Shown piece after piece: positions 3,311 to 5,656 of a DNA stretch of 5,656 nt. The notes beneath the pieces are model-generated. The model searched no databases. It had not been told where the DNA came from and was given only the letters and a program-made list of their open reading frames with translations. Numbering within the stretch: the first letter of the stretch is position 1; each line of letters starts with the position of its first letter. The position numbers and the translations under genes were made by a program. This stretch comes from Chloroflexota bacterium (lineage in GTDB: Bacteria > Chloroflexota > Anaerolineae > CG2-30-64-16), in assembly GCA_029555885.1 (NCBI GenBank), contig JAKPQT010000098.1, positions 1 through 5,656 of the forward strand, written 5' to 3'.

Positions 3311-5395
3311 ATGGCATCCATAGAAATGGAAAAGATCGTCCGTGCACTGCAATGCGATGATTCGGCCTGTGCTTGCCAGCGCAATGGGACGCGCAAGCAC
3401 ACGGTCCACTGTCCCGCGCACGCGGACAAGAGGCCCAGCCTGTCGCTCGCCGAGCGCGATGGGAAGATCCTGTTCCACTGCTTTGCCGGCTGCACGCAGG
3501 ATGCGGTCATAAGGGCTCTGAAGCAAAAAGGATTGCTTGGGCAAAAAAGATTGTGGGGGGAGGATAGTTCTCTTAAGGTAGGGGGTGTTAATGTGTTAAT
3601 GGCCGGTCGCGCAGCGGCGGGCCTGACCTTGCAGGCGCTCGCGGAGGCCAAGAAGCTGCCGGTCGAGGCGCTGCGCGGCTATGGGCTTGCCGACTGCAAG
3701 TACTCGGACGCGCCTGCGGTGAAGATCCCGTACGTGGATGCACTGGGCAACATCGTCGCGGTGCGGTTTCGCCGGTCGCTCACGGCCGAGCCGCGCTTCG
3801 CCTGGCGCCGCGGGGACAAGGTCGCCCTGTATGGCCAGGACCTGGCGGAGGCGCGGCGTGCAGGCTGGACGATGATCGTGGAGGGCGAGTCGGACTGCTG
3901 GACCCTCTGGCATTACGGCCTGCCTGCGACGGGCATCCCGGGCAAGAGCACCTGGCGCCCGGAGTGGGCGCGTTTCTTCGACGGGCTGGCAGTCTACCTG
4001 TGGTGCGAGCCGGACGCGGCGGATCTGCCAGAGCGCATCGGCAGGGACATTCCGGGCTTGATGGTCATCCATGCGCCCGAGGGCGCGAAGGACCCGTCCG
4101 CGCTTCACGTCCTGGGCCGCGATGTCCGAGCTGAGATCGAGCGCCTGCGTGCCGCGGCCGTGCCCGTGGCCGTGCTCCAGCAGGCCGCGCTGGACGCGCG
4201 GATCGCCGTGCTGTCACAGCAGGCCGGGGCGGTAATGGAGGCCGCGGACCCCCTGGAGCTGGTCGCGTCGGAGATTCGCAACCGGGGCTACGGCGGCGAC
4301 ATCCGGCCGGTCAAGATCGTCTACCTGGCTGTGACCTCGCGCGTGCTGGCGATTCGCGAGGGCGCAATGCCCGTCCACCTGTTGCTGTTGGGGTCCGCAT
4401 CGTCGGGCAAGACGTACACGGTGAAGAGCGTGCTCAGCCTGCTGCCGCCCGAGGCGCAGCACGTGATCGCTGCAGGCAGCCCGCGCGTCCTGATCTACGA
4501 CGATGCCGATCTCCAGCATAAGGTGTTGGTGTTCGGCGAGGCCGACAGCCTGCCCGCGGGCGAGGACAACCCGGCCGCGTCCGCGGTGCGCGGCCTGTTG
4601 CAGGACAACTGCCTGCACTACACTGCCACCGTGCGCGATCCCGCGACGGGCGGTTTTACGGTGCAGGAAATCAGCAAGGCGGGCCCCACCGTGCTGCTGA
4701 CGACCGCGGTCCAGCGGCTGGGGGATCAGTTGATGACCCGGCTCTTCACGCTGGAGCTGGCCGATGATCCGCAGCAGATCGGTGCCGCGCTGCGCACCCA
4801 GGCGAGCCTCGAGCTGGGCGGCGTGCGCGGGCCCGAGGCCTCGCTGATCGCTTTCCAGGCCTATCTCCAGGCGCGTGCGCCGTGGGAGGTGGTCGTCCCC
4901 TTTGCGGACCTGCTGGCCGACGCGATTGCGCGGCAGGCCAGCGCGCCGCGCATCCTGCGCGACTTCTCGCGGCTGCTGGCCCTGATCAAGTCGGCTGCTG
5001 TGCTGCGCCACCGGCGTCGCTACGTCAACGGCGACGGGCGGCTGATCGCGGAGGTCGAGGACTACGAGACGGTGCGCGAGCTGGTGGGCGACATGTACCG
5101 GGCGAGCGTCAGCGATGGTGCATCGGACAGGGTGCGGGAGGCGGTGGAAGCCGTGCAGCGGCTGTATGCCGAAAAGTCGTCGACCGAGACGATCACCGCG
5201 GCCAAGGTTGCCCGGGAACTCGGGATCAACGACGTGTCGACGACTCGCCGGCTGCGGACCGCGATTGCGCGCGGCTGGGTGACCAACGCGGAGCAGCGGA
5301 AGCACCATCCGGCCATCCTCGAGCCGGGCGAGCCGCTGCCCGAGATCGACGGGTTGCCCCCTGCGAGCGAGCTGGTGGAGGCGTTCGAGTTATGA
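3311..5395 (+). CDS. CHC2-TOPRIM primase fused to AAA+/P-loop helicase-like ATPase and winged helix
   Basis: A 694-residue replication protein of a plasmid, phage or integrative element, expected to prime and/or unwind DNA. The start at 3311 has GGAGG at 3296-3300 (10-nt spacing). Domain order: CHC2 zinc finger at about 15-75 (C34-x2-H37...C57-x3-C61, ending FHCFAGC), possibly with extra Cys at 15, 20 and 22; a low-complexity linker at 72-98 encoded by low-GC DNA; a conserved segment from about 104 (LTLQALAEAKKLPVEALRGYGL); TOPRIM at about 187-262 (E191 in VEGESD, E233-P-D235 in place of the usual DxD, KDPSAL at 260-265); Walker A GSASSGKT at 361-368; Walker B-like KVLVFGEAD at 404-412; sensor-1-like TVLLTTA at 460-466; a possible arginine finger R477; a helical region; and a winged helix at about 615-665 (ITAAKVARELGI, STTRRLRTAIARGWV). 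The tail is PGEPLPEIDGLP. Its stop overlaps the next start (ATGA). The promoter, leader attenuator and TTAACAC repeats upstream suggest tight dosage control. Primase and helicase activities are inferred from domains. Confidence 0.85.
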   Translation: MASIEMEKIVRALQCDDSACACQRNGTRKHTVHCPAHADKRPSLSLAERDGKILFHCFAGCTQDAVIRALKQKGLLGQKRLWGEDSSLKVGGVNVLMAGRAAAGLTLQALAEAKKLPVEALRGYGLADCKYSDAPAVKIPYVDALGNIVAVRFRRSLTAEPRFAWRRGDKVALYGQDLAEARRAGWTMIVEGESDCWTLWHYGLPATGIPGKSTWRPEWARFFDGLAVYLWCEPDAADLPERIGRDIPGLMVIHAPEGAKDPSALHVLGRDVRAEIERLRAAAVPVAVLQQAALDARIAVLSQQAGAVMEAADPLELVASEIRNRGYGGDIRPVKIVYLAVTSRVLAIREGAMPVHLLLLGSASSGKTYTVKSVLSLLPPEAQHVIAAGSPRVLIYDDADLQHKVLVFGEADSLPAGEDNPAASAVRGLLQDNCLHYTATVRDPATGGFTVQEISKAGPTVLLTTAVQRLGDQLMTRLFTLELADDPQQIGAALRTQASLELGGVRGPEASLIAFQAYLQARAPWEVVVPFADLLADAIARQASAPRILRDFSRLLALIKSAAVLRHRRRYVNGDGRLIAEVEDYETVRELVGDMYRASVSDGASDRVREAVEAVQRLYAEKSSTETITAAKVARELGINDVSTTRRLRTAIARGWVTNAEQRKHHPAILEPGEPLPEIDGLPPASELVEAFEL
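3518..3600 (+). other. Low-GC linker segment within the primase gene
   Basis: Bases 3521-3600 are 33 of 80 G+C by hand count, in a gene otherwise near 70%. The stretch has A5 and A6 runs, a G6 run (3555-3560) and a G5 run (3581-3585), and ends in the inverted TTAACAC pair. It encodes the linker between the zinc finger and the rest of the protein (roughly QKGLLGQKRLW through GVNVLM), with no recognisable fold. It looks like a junction or an embedded DNA site rather than a constrained protein segment. Confidence 0.5.
3583..3599 (-). repeat. TTAACAC iteron-like pair, copy B (inverted, inside the primase gene)
   Basis: GGGTGTTAATGTGTTAA is the exact reverse complement of the 17-mer at 3272-3288, so TTAACAC occurs twice here on the minus strand (3585-3591, 3593-3599). 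It lies in the linker between the zinc finger and the TOPRIM-containing part, where it encodes the GVNVL stretch. Both copies would be on the same mRNA and could pair, or both could be bound by one protein and looped. Confidence 0.7.
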
Positions 5396-5656
5396 CCGTG
5401 AACGAGCTGCTGGCTGAGCTGGACGCGGCGCGCGTGCGGCTTTCCGTGAGCGGGGGCCGGCTGCACGTCCTGGCCCCACCCGGTGCGGTCACGCCCGCGC
5501 TGCGCGCTGCGCTGGCTGAGCACAGGGCCGCGCTCCTGGCGCAGTTGGGGCACGCGCGCACGGCACCAGGTGCACAGCGGCTGAGTGCTTCCCGGCCAGG
5601 GGCGGCGTCCGGCACGTTCCGCATCCCGCTGAACGGGTACGACGAATACCTGCGGG
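5392..5656 (+). CDS. TubC_N-docking-like domain protein, N-terminal part (runs off window)
   Basis: The start codon overlaps the primase stop (ATGA, 5392-5395), and GGAGG at 5377-5381 lies 10 nt before it, so the two genes are likely translationally coupled. Eighty-eight codons are visible and the frame stays open to the window end. Residues 1-53 (MTVNELLAELDAARVRLSV, then SGGRLHVLAPPGAVTPAL, then RAALAEHRAALLAQLG) match the pattern of the TubC N-terminal docking domain: a helix, a two-strand hairpin, and a helix containing LTPELRAALxxHKAELLALL in typical members. That domain is best known from NRPS/PKS subunits, but similar domains also occur on small proteins next to primases in mobile elements (from memory). 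Residues 54-77 are a low-complexity Ala/Gly/Ser/Arg linker, and the segment from about 78 (IPLNGYDEYLR) begins an unidentified second part. A role as a partner of the primase is inference from position. Confidence 0.65.
   Translation, partial: MTVNELLAELDAARVRLSVSGGRLHVLAPPGAVTPALRAALAEHRAALLAQLGHARTAPGAQRLSASRPGAASGTFRIPLNGYDEYLR

Noticed and set aside
3308..3313. CATATG at the primase start, as in a cloned construct
   Set aside because: One hexamer can occur by chance and the surrounding leader is natural-looking.
3118..3360. Small leader ORF reading through the promoter, attenuator and RBS, with a VNTLT stretch over TTAACAC copy A
   Set aside because: Its TTG start (3118) and its only early ATG (3187) both lie at or upstream of the predicted -10 box, no Shine-Dalgarno sequence precedes either, and it overlaps the primase start in another frame. 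A leader peptide is not supported.
3542..3567. Possible dnaX-like -1 frameshift at the A6 run, giving a zinc-finger-only product ending at TAG 3565-3567
   Set aside because: The run is phased CAA AAA AGA, not the canonical A AAA AAG in frame, and no clear stimulatory hairpin was seen downstream.
4214..5308. 364-codon open frame on the minus strand
   Set aside because: It lies antisense to the primase-helicase, whose motifs are unmistakable. Long antisense frames are expected in DNA this GC-rich, and the peptide is Arg/Gln/His-rich without any known motif.
1..5656. tRNA, rRNA, CRISPR array, transposase or integrase gene
   Set aside because: None was recognised by eye on either strand; the repeats present do not have the repeat-spacer layout of a CRISPR array.

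Overview
The window looks like a GC-rich bacterial chromosome, probably a Chloroflexota-like environmental lineage, into which a replication module of a plasmid, phage or integrative element abuts. The taxon is an inference from gene families remembered from that group and from the two intergenic repeat elements; nothing here proves it. Coding DNA is about 70% GC (44 of 60 bases by hand count in 2401-2460). GC falls to 40 of 100 bases in 3101-3200 and 33 of 80 in 3521-3600.

Left part (1-3052), ordinary accessory chromosome: the last 50 codons of an APC-type amino acid permease; a 305-base gap holding a branched, multi-hairpin repeat; a GPH (MelB-like) sugar:cation symporter; a short gap filled by a second imperfect inverted repeat; and a 379-residue GNAT-fold acyltransferase-like protein. 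All are on the + strand but separated by repeat elements, so they need not form one operon.

Right part (3053-5656), replication module: a low-GC control region is followed by a 694-residue CHC2-TOPRIM-AAA+/P-loop-winged-helix primase-helicase. Its stop codon overlaps the start of a TubC_N-docking-like protein that runs off the window. The control region carries, in order: a 17-bp-period direct repeat plus dyad and a 12-bp palindrome (operator-like); a good sigma70-type promoter; a strong intrinsic terminator placed in the 5' leader; a competing antiterminator stem; and a pair of TTAACAC units directly before the Shine-Dalgarno sequence. That pair recurs as a perfect 17-nt inverted copy inside the primase gene, about 300 bp downstream.

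The most interesting candidate is this layered control of a replication gene: operator, then transcription attenuator, then paired iteron-like repeats that could act either as DNA binding sites or as long-range mRNA pairing. None of these regulatory assignments has been tested; all were read by eye.
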